Source: Psychrosphaera sp. B3R10 (lineage in GTDB: Bacteria; Pseudomonadota; Gammaproteobacteria; Enterobacterales; Alteromonadaceae). Taken from it: a stretch of 64,000 nt of DNA. Positions within the stretch are counted from its first letter, which is position 1. Each line of letters starts with the position of its first letter. This document shows, in pieces, positions 8,207 through 17,768 of the stretch. The notes below the pieces were generated by a model that saw nothing but the letters and a program-made list of their open reading frames with translations, was not told where the DNA came from and ran no database searches. The stretch spans positions 124,001 to 188,000 of the forward strand of contig NZ_JAHKQH010000045.1 of the NCBI RefSeq assembly GCF_018861025.1, in the 5' to 3' direction. The position numbers were made by a program, and so were the translations under genes.

Positions 8207-10948
8207 TTGACTAATAACTCGCTTCTAGCGCAGCGGTATGCATTTTTGTTACTTGGCTATTTTGGTACCGGTTATATCCTTTCTAATATTTCTTTTAACA
8301 GTCAAATTGTACCAGTTTGGTTACCTGCGGGTATCGCGCTTAGCGCTGTATATCTATGGGGATACAAGCTATTACCTGCGGTATTTGTCGCATCAATCAT
8401 TTTCAATTTTTCAGTTTTGCCCAATTTTGAAGTTTCTCAAATATTGTCTGAACTCGGCTTTCAAAATATCCTAATCGCCTCCGGTGCGACGTTGCAGACC
8501 TTTGTCGGTGCATACATTCTTAATCGTTGGATTGGTAATCCTATAAAACAAGCAGAAAGTAAAAAAACCATCAGTTTTATTTTTTTTGTGGGCCTATTTG
8601 TTAATTTAATTTCGTCAAATATTGGCACTTTGTCACTGACTTTACTGAATGACCTTTTTAGCTGGGACGCTTACCTACTTAATATGATGTACTGGTGGTT
8701 GGGAGACTCATCGGGTGTATTGATCATGACACCATTTTTACTCAGTCTTTACACAGTTAATGATGAACAGCAGGACTCAAGTCAACCGAAATATATGGTT
8801 GTGAATTCGGTTAGTATCTTGTTTGTAGCAATTGTTATGATGACTTGGTTATTCGTAGAGGACTCTAATCAAAATGCGGATTCGCATATTGATTCAAATA
8901 TTAAAACCATTGAAAATGCGATTTACAGAAAAATAACAACCAATGTCGCTAAACTTCAGCAATTGAGTCATTCAATTCAATTGCAGGATGACTTAAAAAA
9001 ATCTGATTTTTTAATGTTATCTGATGATTTTTTGGCCATTGATAATTCGATTAAGGCATTGTCCTGGAACCCCTTAATTTCACAAGACAAACTGGATGCT
9101 GCGCAACAACTTCTGGCAAGAGAATATAGTGATGGTGAGCATATTAAAGGTGACCCTTTAAGTGAGGGGGACCCTATTGTTTATGTGCAATATATCAATC
9201 CAATTGAAGGTAATAAGCAAGCCGTTGGCTTTAACGTCTATTCAAATCCTTTGAGAAAGCTTACTATTGATTCAATTTTAAATACCTATCAACCCGCAGC
9301 GACGCAAATTTTACAGTTGGTTCAAAACGACTTTTTTGATCCATCTTTTTTGGTGTTTTATCCAGTTCTAAAGCCTGGTCACGACATCGATGACCCCACC
9401 AAAAATCACATCACTGGATTTGCTACAGGTGTTTTTTCGGTTTCTAAAATAATCGAAATGGCCTTAACTAAAGAGCAACGACATTTATTTGAGTACGAGT
9501 TATTTGAATTTGGCGAAGAACACCCATTTTTAACCAGCAAAAATTTTCAGGACGTTAATACACTAAAGACTAGCGCAATTTTAAATCTAAATATGTTGAA
9601 CCAGATTTGGAAGATGAAAATATTTGTCAATGAAGCAAATCTCATACTATTTAAAAATCGTTCGTATTTAGTGTTGTTTATCCTGCAATTTACTTTAGTG
9701 GTTATTTTTATAAGCTTAATTTTAATGATGAATAATCGACAAGTTGTATTAGACCGCCTCGTTTCACAAAAGACCAAGTCGCTCAGTTTGGCGGTGAAGG
9801 AAGCCAAACATGCAAATGAAGCCAAAAGCCGGTTTTTGGCGAATATGAGTCATGAAATTCGAACACCAATGAACTCTGTTGTTGGTTTTGCTCGACTTGC
9901 GAATAAATCTGATGATATCGATGAGATTAAGTCGTTTGTTAATAAAATCGAAATTTCGTCAGATATTATGATGAATGTCGTCGACGATATCTTAGATATT
10001 GCCAAAATTGAATCCGAGAAATTGAAACTAAGCGAAGAGGATTTTGATTTAAAAATAATTTTGCAAAAGGTATCTGTGATATTTAAAGCTCAAGCAGAGC
10101 AAAAATCCATAAACTGGTTGATTAATGACAACTTACCCGACGGGGTGTTGTATAAAGCTGACAAAACAAGGTTGCAACAAATTATTATGAATTTGTGCAG
10201 TAATGCTATTAAATTTACCGATAGCGGCAGTATTACCTTAAGTGCCGATGCTAAAATGCAAAGGAACGGGGTTGCGGAAGTAAAGATTGGCATAACGGAC
10301 ACAGGAATAGGCATGACCCCGAGCCAACTTAGGCACATTTTCACGCCATTCACTCAGGCAGACGATACAACCTCAAGGAAATACGGTGGCACAGGATTGG
10401 GATTAGCCATATCTAAACAATTGAGTGAATTGATGGGAGGACAGCTTACTGCTAAAAGTCAAATATCAAAAGGGACGTATTTTGAACTATCGTGCCCGTT
10501 GAAAATATCAACTAAACATGGACATGAGAAACTTAAAACACAGCAATCTGTACCAACGGTAGATATTAGCCATTTAAAAATATTGGTTGCAGAAGACAAT
10601 AAAATTAACCAACTGCTTGTGACTAAGGTACTTGAAGAATTTGCTATTACACCAACTGTTGTAGAAAACGGTGCATTGGCTGTTGAGGCAGCAAAACGCG
10701 AACCCTTTGATGCAATACTCATGGATTGCCAGATGCCTGTGCTGGATGGTTATGAGGCGACAAAACAGATTTTAATGACACCAGATTTAAACAATATGCG
10801 AATAATTGCCTTAACTGCTGATGTGGACGTATTAAGTAAGTCCAAGGCACAGGATTTTGGCTTTTCCGCACATCTTTCGAAGCCAATTGATGTCGAAAAA
10901 TTGTATGAATGTTTAGCTGAAGTTGTTCGTCATTCCAAACATAAATAG
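8207..10948 (+). CDS. MASE1-CHASE hybrid sensor histidine kinase
   Basis: 913 residues. Residues about 5-225: eight or so membrane helices resembling MASE1 (VPVWLPAGIALSAVYLWG). About 230-400: an extracytoplasmic CHASE domain (IKALSWNPLIS, VYVQYINPIEGNKQAVGFNV). A further helix near 490, then HisKA (NMSHEIRTPMNSVVGFA, His549), HATPase_c (DTGIGM, YGGTGLGLAI) and a receiver domain (ILVAEDNKINQ, Asp840 in AILMDCQMPVLDGYEAT, HLSKPI). TTG start at 8207, with AAAAAAGGG at 8190-8198 as ribosome binding site. Separated by 94 bases from the upstream regulator gene, so it may be independent. The ligand is unknown. Confidence 0.9.
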   Translation: MTNNSLLAQRYAFLLLGYFGTGYILSNISFNSQIVPVWLPAGIALSAVYLWGYKLLPAVFVASIIFNFSVLPNFEVSQILSELGFQNILIASGATLQTFVGAYILNRWIGNPIKQAESKKTISFIFFVGLFVNLISSNIGTLSLTLLNDLFSWDAYLLNMMYWWLGDSSGVLIMTPFLLSLYTVNDEQQDSSQPKYMVVNSVSILFVAIVMMTWLFVEDSNQNADSHIDSNIKTIENAIYRKITTNVAKLQQLSHSIQLQDDLKKSDFLMLSDDFLAIDNSIKALSWNPLISQDKLDAAQQLLAREYSDGEHIKGDPLSEGDPIVYVQYINPIEGNKQAVGFNVYSNPLRKLTIDSILNTYQPAATQILQLVQNDFFDPSFLVFYPVLKPGHDIDDPTKNHITGFATGVFSVSKIIEMALTKEQRHLFEYELFEFGEEHPFLTSKNFQDVNTLKTSAILNLNMLNQIWKMKIFVNEANLILFKNRSYLVLFILQFTLVVIFISLILMMNNRQVVLDRLVSQKTKSLSLAVKEAKHANEAKSRFLANMSHEIRTPMNSVVGFARLANKSDDIDEIKSFVNKIEISSDIMMNVVDDILDIAKIESEKLKLSEEDFDLKIILQKVSVIFKAQAEQKSINWLINDNLPDGVLYKADKTRLQQIIMNLCSNAIKFTDSGSITLSADAKMQRNGVAEVKIGITDTGIGMTPSQLRHIFTPFTQADDTTSRKYGGTGLGLAISKQLSELMGGQLTAKSQISKGTYFELSCPLKISTKHGHEKLKTQQSVPTVDISHLKILVAEDNKINQLLVTKVLEEFAITPTVVENGALAVEAAKREPFDAILMDCQMPVLDGYEATKQILMTPDLNNMRIIALTADVDVLSKSKAQDFGFSAHLSKPIDVEKLYECLAEVVRHSKHK

Positions 10949-10997
10949 CAAGACGTTAAGCGGAGAATATTCCGCACAGGTACAGCCATATTCGACT

Positions 10998-11861
10998 TTA
11001 GTTGTTTCTTACACTCGAACTTTTTTGGCTAAATGGTTTCGCTAAAACAAGAAAAATACCGCCAATAACCAATACGGATGCGCCAACGAGCCGCAACGTA
11101 ATTGCTTCATCAGCCCATATTAAGCCACCAACCGCTGCAATAATCGGAACGGCAAGTTGTATAACGCCGGCCTGTAGTACGTTGATATGTTTTAATATGA
11201 TGTACCAGACCGTGTAGCCAGCCGCACTTGCTAATACACCAGATGCGATCGCAAGCAAAACCCCTGTCTGATTGATAATAGTTGTGTCTAAATTAAAAAG
11301 CGCAACAAGCAGGCAGATTGGTACGGCGTAAATAAAGTTAAAGCTAGTATCAATGCTTGGATCAGAGCCAGCTTTTCCACGAATCGTATAAACTGCCCAG
11401 GCCATACCTGACAGGGCCATTAGGATAAACCCAACAATACTCGGTGATGTTAACTCCGGAAACACCAAAACTACGAGCCCCAAAAAGGCTAATCCTACGC
11501 CAAACTTCTCAATGGCTAATGTCGATTTTCCCTGCAATGCAGAAGCAATAAACATGGTTATCTGTACAGCGCCAAATAATATTAGTGCCCCTGTGCCAGT
11601 ATCTAGTGAGACATAGGCAAGTGAAAAGCAAAAGGCATAAACCATTAACCATAATGAAGAAAGCCAATTCGACTTCCGATTCAATGCCAATTTTTGTCTC
11701 TTTGCAAAAAGGAAAATAGCTAATGCAATAGCACCAGATATTAGTCTAATGTTGGTGAACGTTATGGGGTCGATGTGGTTATCACCTAACGCTAAACGGC
11801 CAAAAATAGAATTGCCAGCAAAAGCAAAGAGCGCAAATAAAATAAGGAAAATCAGCTGCAC
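10998..11861 (-). CDS. EamA/DMT-superfamily transporter
   Basis: 287 residues with ten hydrophobic segments arranged as two EamA repeats of five, the drug/metabolite-transporter fold; substrates of such exporters range from amino acids to metabolites and cannot be predicted here. GTG start at 11861 (GTGCAGCTG). It stands alone between convergent and divergent neighbours. Confidence 0.85.
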   Translation of the reverse strand: MQLIFLILFALFAFAGNSIFGRLALGDNHIDPITFTNIRLISGAIALAIFLFAKRQKLALNRKSNWLSSLWLMVYAFCFSLAYVSLDTGTGALILFGAVQITMFIASALQGKSTLAIEKFGVGLAFLGLVVLVFPELTSPSIVGFILMALSGMAWAVYTIRGKAGSDPSIDTSFNFIYAVPICLLVALFNLDTTIINQTGVLLAIASGVLASAAGYTVWYIILKHINVLQAGVIQLAVPIIAAVGGLIWADEAITLRLVGASVLVIGGIFLVLAKPFSQKSSSVRNN

Positions 11862-12018
11862 GTTAATAATGGCCTAGCCTATGTTGATTAACAGTTATGC
11901 GAATCAACTATTGTTATTGGAGATATTATTTTGAAGACAAGAATGAACAGATAAATACTAACTGTAAATTTTGAGCTAATGTCACACTTTGCAACATTAA
12001 CCCAAACAGTTGATGCGC

Positions 12019-12504
12019 CTAGTGAGAGTGGCCACATCCGCCTGCACTATGAACATGACCGTGGGCAAGTTCATCTTGAGTTGCTTCACGCACCTCTAGT
12101 ATTTCAACGTCAAATGCTAAGTCGATTCCCGCAAGAGGGTGGTTACCGTCAACAGTTACACTCTCGTCGTCTTTTGCGACAACGATAACCGTTTGCTCAC
12201 CATTGTCTGTCCCAGCGCGCAATTGCATGCCAACTTCAACTTCAAAGTCTGCAAACAACTCTTTACCAAGTTTTTGTACTAGACCGTCAAAACGTTCCCC
12301 ATATGCATCTTCAGCGGCAACTTTAACTTCAAATGTATCGCCGACAACATGGTCAATTAACTCTTTTTCTAATCCTTCGATTAAAAATTTTGTCCCTAAA
12401 ATAAACTCGATTGGTTGTGAGTCATAAGAACTGTCAATTAGAGTATCTTCGCTATCTTTTACCGCGTAATGCATTTTAACAACGGAGTTATTTGTAATTT
12501 TCAT
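12019..12504 (-). CDS. slyD: FKBP-type peptidyl-prolyl isomerase SlyD
   Basis: 161 residues. FKBP domain interrupted by the insert-in-flap chaperone domain, as in SlyD (MKITNNSVVKMHYAVKDSEDTLIDSS..., FILGTKFLIEGLEKELIDHVVGD, DGNHPLAGIDLAFDVEILEVR). The C-terminus is a short metal-binding tail HGHVHSAGGCGHSH, much shorter than the 50-residue His/Cys tail of E. coli SlyD (196). Expected to speed proline isomerisation and to bind nickel. It lies 8 bases downstream of ygfZ and is probably co-transcribed with it. Confidence 0.92.
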   Translation of the reverse strand: MKITNNSVVKMHYAVKDSEDTLIDSSYDSQPIEFILGTKFLIEGLEKELIDHVVGDTFEVKVAAEDAYGERFDGLVQKLGKELFADFEVEVGMQLRAGTDNGEQTVIVVAKDDESVTVDGNHPLAGIDLAFDVEILEVREATQDELAHGHVHSAGGCGHSH

Positions 12505-12512
12505 TTTTAGCC

Positions 12513-13340
12513 TTAGTTTTCTGCAAGAGAGTAGGGCAATTCTAGTAAACTTAGTGCCGTATCATCATCTTGGTTTATATAAATAGGTTGCTGTTCGATG
12601 TCCTTTGGCAACACGAGTTGCACGGCGGTTTCACCTTGATAGTTAGAGAAGTTTATCACTTTACCCTGCGCTCTGCGATTGCCATTTAACGCAACGTATA
12701 CGTCTTGGCCAATTTCAAATTCAACAGGTTGGTCAATTGAAGCGACAAATAATGCACGTTTGTTTTTGCCCAAGTAGCGCATTCTGGCGACAGTTTCTTG
12801 TCCCATATAGCAACCTTTGTTAAACGAAATATAGTCTAACGCTTGGAGGTTCAACATTTGAGGTACGTATTCTCCAATTGTCTTGGCGTACAGATGTGCG
12901 CGTCCGCTTAGGACTTCTTGATGCCACCATTGGGCAGCATCACCGCTGGTTTCGATTTCATCTTTACTTAAAATTAGGACATGTCCAGGAGCCAATTCAA
13001 AGTTAAAACCTTGGGCATTGACGTGGTCTGAACCATAAACGTGCCAGTTAGCGGTGTCGTCTACGATATCCGCTTTTGCAAAAACACCGTATTTGTTTAG
13101 TTCAGCTAATGAAGCTGCAGCACTGTCTTTGGTCGCGATTAGATAAAGTGCATCGTCAATTTTTTTAGCGATAAAGGTCGACCACATTTTGCCTTTGGCA
13201 TTGCAGTGACTACCGGCAAGCCAATTTGCGTCCGTCAACTTTGTGACGTCACAAGAAACTTGACCTTGTAAAAACGAGGTGGCGTCGACCCCAGAGAGTT
13301 TAATCACACTGTATTGAGTTAAGGAAACGGTCATTGACAT
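12513..13340 (-). CDS. ygfZ: tRNA-modifying/Fe-S cluster protein YgfZ
   Basis: 275-residue folate-binding YgfZ/GcvT-like protein, involved in maintenance of some iron-sulfur enzymes. The family signature KGCYMGQETVARMRYLGK with the conserved Cys is present. Shorter than E. coli YgfZ (326). Two in-frame ATG codons (13340 and 13334) are possible starts. Divergent from sdhE-ygfX, the same arrangement as in E. coli. Confidence 0.92.
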   Translation of the reverse strand: MSMTVSLTQYSVIKLSGVDATSFLQGQVSCDVTKLTDANWLAGSHCNAKGKMWSTFIAKKIDDALYLIATKDSAAASLAELNKYGVFAKADIVDDTANWHVYGSDHVNAQGFNFELAPGHVLILSKDEIETSGDAAQWWHQEVLSGRAHLYAKTIGEYVPQMLNLQALDYISFNKGCYMGQETVARMRYLGKNKRALFVASIDQPVEFEIGQDVYVALNGNRRAQGKVINFSNYQGETAVQLVLPKDIEQQPIYINQDDDTALSLLELPYSLAEN

Positions 13341-13565
13341 GGTTTAGTCCAATTTTTACGAATTGCCTACTTCTATGGGGATGAATTTACAAATTCCAAT
13401 TGATTTTGTTAATTAGTCTATCAGAGCTGAGAAATGGGGGTTGTCGTAAAACATGATTAAATGCCAAGTTGATTTGGACAAAAAGAATATAAGCTGAAGT
13501 CCAGCTATATTTTAAACTCAAACTTTTGGTATCATAGGCCTTCAAAATGATAATCGAGACGGTTG

Positions 13566-13868
13566 ATGACGGAAAAAAAAGCACAAGTCGTATATGTAGA
13601 TGAGAGCGGCACAAAATTTCAATTAGATTCCAAGCCAAAACTTAAATGGGCATGCCGACGCGGTATGTTAGAACTCGATGTATTGTTTGAACCGTTTGTT
13701 GACGATGCATATGACGCGTTAAACGAAAAGCAGCGATATACTTTTCAGCGGTTATTGGCGAGTGAAGATCCAGAGTTGTTTGCCTGGTTTATGGGACATG
13801 AAATTTGTCCAGACGAGGAATTACGCGGCATGGTTGAGCTCATATTAAATAGAGTTAAAGTGAGTTAA
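13566..13868 (+). CDS. sdhE: FAD assembly factor SdhE
   Basis: 100 residues with the RGxxE-type motif CRRGMLELDVLFEPF that defines SdhE (YgfY), which promotes covalent flavinylation of succinate dehydrogenase; also LASEDPELFAWFMGH. ATG 13566 is preferred over the TTG immediately before it. About 12 residues longer than E. coli SdhE at the N-terminus. Followed 13 bases later by ygfX. Confidence 0.93.
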   Translation: MTEKKAQVVYVDESGTKFQLDSKPKLKWACRRGMLELDVLFEPFVDDAYDALNEKQRYTFQRLLASEDPELFAWFMGHEICPDEELRGMVELILNRVKVS

Positions 13869-13881
13869 CGAGAATAGGATC

Positions 13882-14400
13882 ATGGATGATTCGTCTTACT
13901 TTAGGGTAGCCGTAGCAACAACCAATAAAGTGCGACACAGGTTGTATGTTGCGCTTTGTTTCTTAGTTGTAGTTAGTGTCTTAATAACACCGCATTTAAA
14001 TACCCTATTGTTATCACTAATTAGTTTGCTGATTGCGCTATCTGGCCTATTCATCTTTTTGGTGTTTTCAAAACGTCCGACACCACATCTTCTCCTACTA
14101 ACTGAAAAAGGCCAAGTAAACCTTGTATTTATTGCGCGTCATAGCAATAGGCCAGCAATGACAACGGCCGCCAAACCATTGAAAATTGATTCTATGCCTA
14201 GCACCTATGAATTGTCGCAAGACATGCAAATACAGTCGGGGAGTTGGGTGTTATTTGGTTGTTTGCATATCAAATTACAAAACAGATTGTCGGCTCAAAT
14301 TACTTGGTTAACGCTTTATTCTGATCAAATAATGGCAAGTGATTGGTGTCGGTTAAGGCGGATTTGCCTTAGATGTAATCGACCAGCGCCAATAAGCTAA
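13882..14400 (+). CDS. ygfX: YgfX-like (CptA) membrane protein
   Basis: 172 residues with two closely spaced hydrophobic segments (about 23-60) followed by a soluble region ending in SDWCRLRRICLR, the layout of YgfX. In E. coli ygfX is the partner gene of ygfY/sdhE and was once described as a toxin acting on cytoskeletal proteins; that role is not evident from sequence. Identification rests on position after sdhE plus topology. Confidence 0.75.
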   Translation: MDDSSYFRVAVATTNKVRHRLYVALCFLVVVSVLITPHLNTLLLSLISLLIALSGLFIFLVFSKRPTPHLLLLTEKGQVNLVFIARHSNRPAMTTAAKPLKIDSMPSTYELSQDMQIQSGSWVLFGCLHIKLQNRLSAQITWLTLYSDQIMASDWCRLRRICLRCNRPAPIS

Positions 14401-14468
14401 CCTAAATTGGCGCGTTTAGTGGTCAATATTTTAGTAAATTTAATTACGACATAAATCGTTTGGTAAAA

Positions 14469-16079
14469 CTAGGCATCTTTGTCCGGTGATAAAAACGTTG
14501 GAGTTGCGATGTCTAAGGTATCAGGATAATCCTTGTTAAAATGTAACCCACGACTTTCTTTTCGTTCCAAAGCACACAGCACAATAAGTTGCGCTACTTG
14601 TGCCAAATTACGTAACTCAAGCAAGTTATTACTCACTTTGAAATTAGCGTAAAACTCGTCTACTTCCTGTTTTATCAATTCGATCCGAGTAATCGCTTTA
14701 TGTAAGCGGCGATTGGAACGGACAATACCGACAAAATCCCACATTAGTAATCTGAGTTCGTGCCAGTTGTGACTGATAAAAATGTTTTCTTCTGAGATGG
14801 TTACGCGACTTTCATCCCACATCGAAATTGGATCGGGTTCACTGATATTGTTTATTTCAGCCAGAATTGAACTCGCCGCGCCATGGGCAAATACAATACA
14901 TTCCAGCAAGCTGTTGCTGGCCATGCGATTTGCGCCGTGCAACCCTGTGTAGGCCACTTCACCGATAGCAAACAAGTTGTCTAAGTCTGTTTTGCCGTTT
15001 AAGTCAGTAACAACACCGCCACAGGTATAATGTGCTGCAGGGACAATTGGAATTTGTTCTTTAGTAATATCAATACCTACTTTTAGGCATGTGGCGTAAA
15101 TCGTAGGAAAATGTTCCAAGATAAAAGTTTCATCTTTATGACTTATATCAAGGTACATGCAGTCAGCACCAAGGCGTTTCATTTCAAAGTCGATTGCCCG
15201 TGCCACGATATCTCGAGGTGCGAGTTCTTCACGTTCGTCAAAGTCAGGCATAAAACGAGTGCCATCAGGACGTTTTAGATAGGCCCCTTCACCACGCATT
15301 GCCTCAGTAATTAGGAAATTTTGTGCTTTATCATTGTATAAACTTGTTGGATGAAATTGATTAAACTCCATATTGGCGACACGACAACCGGCACGCCATG
15401 CCATTGCAATACCATCGCCGCTGGCAATATCGGGGTTTGACGTATATTGATAAACTTTACTGGCACCACCTGTCGCAACCGCAACGAACTTAGCTTCAAT
15501 GGTTTCGACCCGCTCTTTTGATCTATTCCAAACATAAGCGCCGTGTACCCGCTTGTCTTTTTTACCAAGTTTTTTGCTTGTGACCAAATCAAGCGCATTG
15601 AAACGTTCAAATAGAAAAATGTTTGGGTGGGCTCGTACTCGGTCAAGCAAAGTGGTTTGTACTGCTTTACCTGTCGCATCTGCGGCATGCAATATTCTGC
15701 GATGACTATGACCGCCCTCGCGGGTTAGATGAAATCGAGTTGAACCATCCTGGGCAATAATTTGATCAAATGGTACGCCTTGGTCAATTAGCCATTGCAT
15801 TGACGTTTTTGCATTGGTTGCTGTAAATCGCACTGCTTCTTCATTACATAAGCCTGCACCGGCAATTAATGTATCTTGAACATGAGATTCAATACTGTCA
15901 TTCTCGTCAAAAACGGCGGCTATACCACCTTGGGCATATAGGGTCGAACCTTCTTTCAGTTCGGACTTACTCAATATAATGACTGATGCTTTATCGGCTA
16001 TACTTAGCGCTAAAGTCAATCCAGCGGCACCACTGCCGATAATTAAACAATCTATTTTATGTTGGATTTTGTCATTCAT
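14469..16079 (-). CDS. nadB: L-aspartate oxidase NadB
   Basis: 536 residues. Oxidises L-aspartate to iminoaspartate, the first step of de novo NAD synthesis. FAD-binding [11 protein letters not shown] near the N-terminus, the [18 protein letters not shown] block, [18 protein letters not shown], and [22 protein letters not shown] all match NadB (E. coli 540). The Met at 16079 ([10 protein letters not shown]) aligns with the family start; an in-frame ATG at 16109 would add ten residues. Adjacent to and divergent from rpoE, as in E. coli. Confidence 0.95.
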   Translation of the reverse strand: MNDKIQHKIDCLIIGSGAAGLTLALSIADKASVIILSKSELKEGSTLYAQGGIAAVFDENDSIESHVQDTLIAGAGLCNEEAVRFTATNAKTSMQWLIDQGVPFDQIIAQDGSTRFHLTREGGHSHRRILHAADATGKAVQTTLLDRVRAHPNIFLFERFNALDLVTSKKLGKKDKRVHGAYVWNRSKERVETIEAKFVAVATGGASKVYQYTSNPDIASGDGIAMAWRAGCRVANMEFNQFHPTSLYNDKAQNFLITEAMRGEGAYLKRPDGTRFMPDFDEREELAPRDIVARAIDFEMKRLGADCMYLDISHKDETFILEHFPTIYATCLKVGIDITKEQIPIVPAAHYTCGGVVTDLNGKTDLDNLFAIGEVAYTGLHGANRMASNSLLECIVFAHGAASSILAEINNISEPDPISMWDESRVTISEENIFISHNWHELRLLMWDFVGIVRSNRRLHKAITRIELIKQEVDEFYANFKVSNNLLELRNLAQVAQLIVLCALERKESRGLHFNKDYPDTLDIATPTFLSPDKDA

Positions 16080-16260
16080 CTGTAATTGGCCAGTTAAATT
16101 AAAATTCATAAGTGGTGGAGTGTTATCCCATATTACTATTTAGTCACTTAGTAACCGTATAATTAAATGGAATGGCATGGCTCAAACCACTATAATCCCG
16201 CTATGAGATCTTGAAAAATAAGAGATTTCGAGTTTTTTACAAAAAAAAGTAAATATATTC

Positions 16261-16287
16261 GAACTTTTTTAAATTCAGCAGGTCATA
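16261..16287 (+). promoter_or_regulatory. Sigma-E-type promoter of rpoE
   Basis: GAACTT at 16261-16266 and TCATA at 16283-16287, separated by 16 bases, match the sigma-E consensus (GGAACTT-N15/16-TCTRA) closely. It lies about 60 bases upstream of the rpoE start, suggesting autoregulation as in E. coli. Confidence 0.7.
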
Positions 16288-16349
16288 GTTGTAACAGATA
16301 GGGATGATATCAGATTATCAACTCTAATAAACTGGGAGTAGTAGCTCGA

Positions 16350-16931
16350 ATGAGCGAGCAAAGCAAAGATTTAGGACTGGTAAGGCGAGCGCAAGCTGGT
16401 GATAAAAAGGCCTTTGATTTATTGGTTAGAAAATACCAGAACAAAATCATTAGCTTAGTTTCTAGATATTTGGGGCATAACGGGGATGTACAAGATGTTG
16501 CGCAGGACGCATTTATCAAGGCATATACCGCATTACCTGGATTTCGTGGAGAAGCGGCTTTTTACACTTGGTTGTACAGAATCGCCGTAAATAGTGCAAA
16601 AAACTATTTAATGGCCAAGGGGCGCAGACCCACAAACGTAGACGTTGATGCAGAAGACGCCGAATATTACGAAACAAGTGATGCCCTTAGAGAAAACGCA
16701 TCACCTGAACGGTTGGCATTAACAGAAGAAATTAAACATGTAATTTTTGACACCATGGAAAGCCTCCCTGAAGAGCTGAGAGTAGCGATTCAATTAAGGG
16801 AAATAGATGGCATGAGTTACGAAGATATAGCAGCAGCGATGGGATGTCCGATTGGGACCGTAAGGTCTAGGATATTTCGAGCAAGGGATGCAATTGATAT
16901 TAAATTGCAACCGTTGTTAGATAATCGTTAA
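16350..16931 (+). CDS. rpoE: RNA polymerase sigma-E factor
   Basis: 193 residues, closely resembling E. coli RpoE (191): region 2 with YQNKIISLVSRYLGHNGDVQDVAQDAFIKAY and FYTWLYRIAVNSAKNYL, region 4 with LPEELRVAIQLREIDGMSYEDIA...GTVRSRIFRARDAI. Directs transcription of the envelope-stress regulon and is held by RseA at the membrane. First gene of rpoE-rseA-rseB-rseC; a sigma-E promoter lies upstream. Confidence 0.97.
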   Translation: MSEQSKDLGLVRRAQAGDKKAFDLLVRKYQNKIISLVSRYLGHNGDVQDVAQDAFIKAYTALPGFRGEAAFYTWLYRIAVNSAKNYLMAKGRRPTNVDVDAEDAEYYETSDALRENASPERLALTEEIKHVIFDTMESLPEELRVAIQLREIDGMSYEDIAAAMGCPIGTVRSRIFRARDAIDIKLQPLLDNR

Positions 16932-17053
16932 AACAGGTTTAAAAATTGCTAGGTGTTTTAACTAGCGCCTAATTATTTGATAATTGTTTTGTTTTGGTGA
17001 GCATTTAGGTTTTACTAAAAGCAATACAGTAATAACTGGAGTCGGTCGTATTT

Positions 17054-17671
17054 ATGACTAACAATAATTTAGAATCTCTTTCCGCATTACTGGATGATGA
17101 AGTAAATCAATCTGAAATAGAACAGACAATGGATGTTCTAGGTGATGAGCAAACGGCAACGTTTGGGCGTTACGGATTGATTGGCGATGTATTACGTAAC
17201 GAACAACAGTTGGTTACAGACAATGCGTTTTCCATGAGTATTCAAGCCGCAATTGAAGGTTTGGAACAGGATGCCGGATTAGAATCGAGCGTTGCTTCAG
17301 ATTCTGTTGTTGCAATAAGTACGCATCCTAAATGGCATCAGCGTATTACTGGTAAGGTTAAGAGTTTCACGTCTAGCTCTACTGGTAAAGGCATGGGCCA
17401 AATGGCAATTGCCGCGTCAGTTGCACTTGTAGCGGTATTTGGGGTGAGCAACATGGCACCACAAAATAATCTAATGCCTTCTCCGGTATTAAATACAACA
17501 CCGCTTATTGATGGTATTTCACCGGTGTCGACGGATGGCTTAAAAGCTAAACCTTCAGCCAACCAAGTGACCCAAACTCGCATTAATGCGTTGATGGCTG
17601 ACCATAATCAACAACTTCGTGTTGCTGAAGATGAAGAGCTAGATAAAGACAAAGAAGAGAACGATAACTAA
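17054..17671 (+). CDS. rseA: Anti-sigma-E factor RseA
   Basis: 205 residues. The N-terminal cytoplasmic domain (ESLSALLDDEVNQSEI..., GRYGLIGDVLRNE) matches the sigma-E-binding domain of RseA. A single membrane segment spans about 115-131, ending VAVFGVSN, followed by a periplasmic tail with a charged end. In the family, DegS and RseP cleave near this membrane segment to release sigma-E. Length close to E. coli (216). Confidence 0.93.
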   Translation: MTNNNLESLSALLDDEVNQSEIEQTMDVLGDEQTATFGRYGLIGDVLRNEQQLVTDNAFSMSIQAAIEGLEQDAGLESSVASDSVVAISTHPKWHQRITGKVKSFTSSSTGKGMGQMAIAASVALVAVFGVSNMAPQNNLMPSPVLNTTPLIDGISPVSTDGLKAKPSANQVTQTRINALMADHNQQLRVAEDEELDKDKEENDN

Positions 17672-17716
17672 ATTCAATTTGTCTAATGATGTAAAGTTAA
17701 AATCAATTAGTGTAAA

Positions 17717-17748
17717 AACGCCTGTAACTCGATAGAATTACGGGCGTT
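17717..17748 (+). terminator. Hairpin between rseA and rseB, possible attenuator
   Basis: 11-base stem (AACGCCTGTAA / TTACGGGCGTT, one G-T pair) with a 10-base loop, followed by the weak T-tract CTTGTTT. Because rseB and rseC follow in the same direction and are normally co-transcribed, it may reduce rather than stop transcription. Confidence 0.5.
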
Positions 17749-17768
17749 CTTGTTTATAAGGAAATCCC

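Noticed and set aside
15311-15688. 125-codon minus-strand frame inside nadB
   Set aside because: Same strand as nadB but shifted frame, no ribosome site, contained wholly in a well-conserved gene.
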